Below, in pieces: positions 43,217 through 43,563 of a stretch of 43,563 nucleotides of DNA. Position 1 is the stretch's first letter. Every line of letters starts with the position of its first letter. Both the position numbers and the translations under genes were made by a program. The stretch covers positions 1-43,563 of the forward strand of contig MFBZ01000027.1 in assembly GCA_001776545.1 (NCBI GenBank). Direction: 5' to 3'. The DNA is from Candidatus Curtissbacteria bacterium RIFCSPLOWO2_12_FULL_41_16. GTDB lineage: Bacteria > Patescibacteriota > Microgenomatia > Curtissbacterales > GWA2-41-24. The notes beneath the pieces are model-generated. The model had not been told where the DNA came from, made no database searches, and saw nothing but the letters and a program-made list of their open reading frames with translations.

Positions 43217-43563
43217 ATGAATCAAATTATTTTCCAGTCAGTTTTAAAAGGTTTATTGAGCGCATCAGTGCTTTTGATACTTTATTTTGCAATAGTATCC
43301 TCAATTTCCGGGTGGCAGTTTGCCCGAAATCAGTTTTTGCAATTTTGGTATTTTATCCTAGCCCTTGCTACTGGATTCGGCATCCAAGTCGGTCTTTATA
43401 CCTATCTTAGAAACTCTATCCGCGTAAAAAATCAATCAGTAAAATTTTTGGCAGCTTCCGGTACCACATCTACCGCTGCCATGATTTCCTGTTGTTCTCA
43501 TTACCTGGCCAACATCCTACCAATTCTTGGTATTACAGGATTTATCACGCTGGTCACTCAGTA
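43217..43563 (+). CDS. Membrane protein, partial (runs off window)
   Basis: MNQIIFQSVLKGLLSASVLLILYFAIVSSISGWQFARNQF...ISCCSHYLANILPILGITGFITLVTQ. Confidence 0.7.
   Translation, partial: MNQIIFQSVLKGLLSASVLLILYFAIVSSISGWQFARNQFLQFWYFILALATGFGIQVGLYTYLRNSIRVKNQSVKFLAASGTTSTAAMISCCSHYLANILPILGITGFITLVTQ

Overview
The 43.6 kb window is gene-dense, moderately AT-rich bacterial DNA. Gene content and small, overlapping, streamlined genes suggest a Candidate Phyla Radiation / Patescibacteria (Microgenomates-like) genome; that placement is inference. From left to right it holds: a minus-strand surface-polysaccharide cluster (GT4, class-II GATase fused to a WbpG-like N-acetyl-sugar amidotransferase, methyltransferase, a UDP-sugar dehydrogenase remnant, GT2); small membrane and secreted proteins; DUF4446, DUF3048, secD/secF; cca, recJ, aspS, D-Ala-D-Ala carboxypeptidase, gltX, PIG-L deacetylase, cysS; an RRM protein; an accessory zone (Fic-MerR fusion, Phd/PIN and MazE/MazF-type TA pairs, tRNA-Gln); HD hydrolase, 5-FCL, SGNH hydrolase; nrdR-nrdJ (class II RNR) followed by three small gene cassettes; UDG, PduO-type cobalamin adenosyltransferase; and a metal-resistance operon (CsoR/RcnR-family regulator, DUF5676, P1B ATPase with a CPD motif, YHS, DUF2933, CcdA, redoxin). 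The most notable observations are: (1) the 3' end of nrdJ is repeated three more times downstream, bounding three gene cassettes like a gene-end attachment-site array; (2) several palindromic repeat families lie in frame inside conserved genes (cca, gltX twice, cysS, nrdJ), with nested palindromes and use of different reading frames; (3) a Fic-MerR fusion has a perfect 17-bp palindrome in its own -35/-10 spacer; (4) about ten genes have -10-like hexamers 6-10 nt upstream of the start codon, suggesting common leaderless transcription. No CRISPR array, rRNA or recognisable transposase/integrase was seen.
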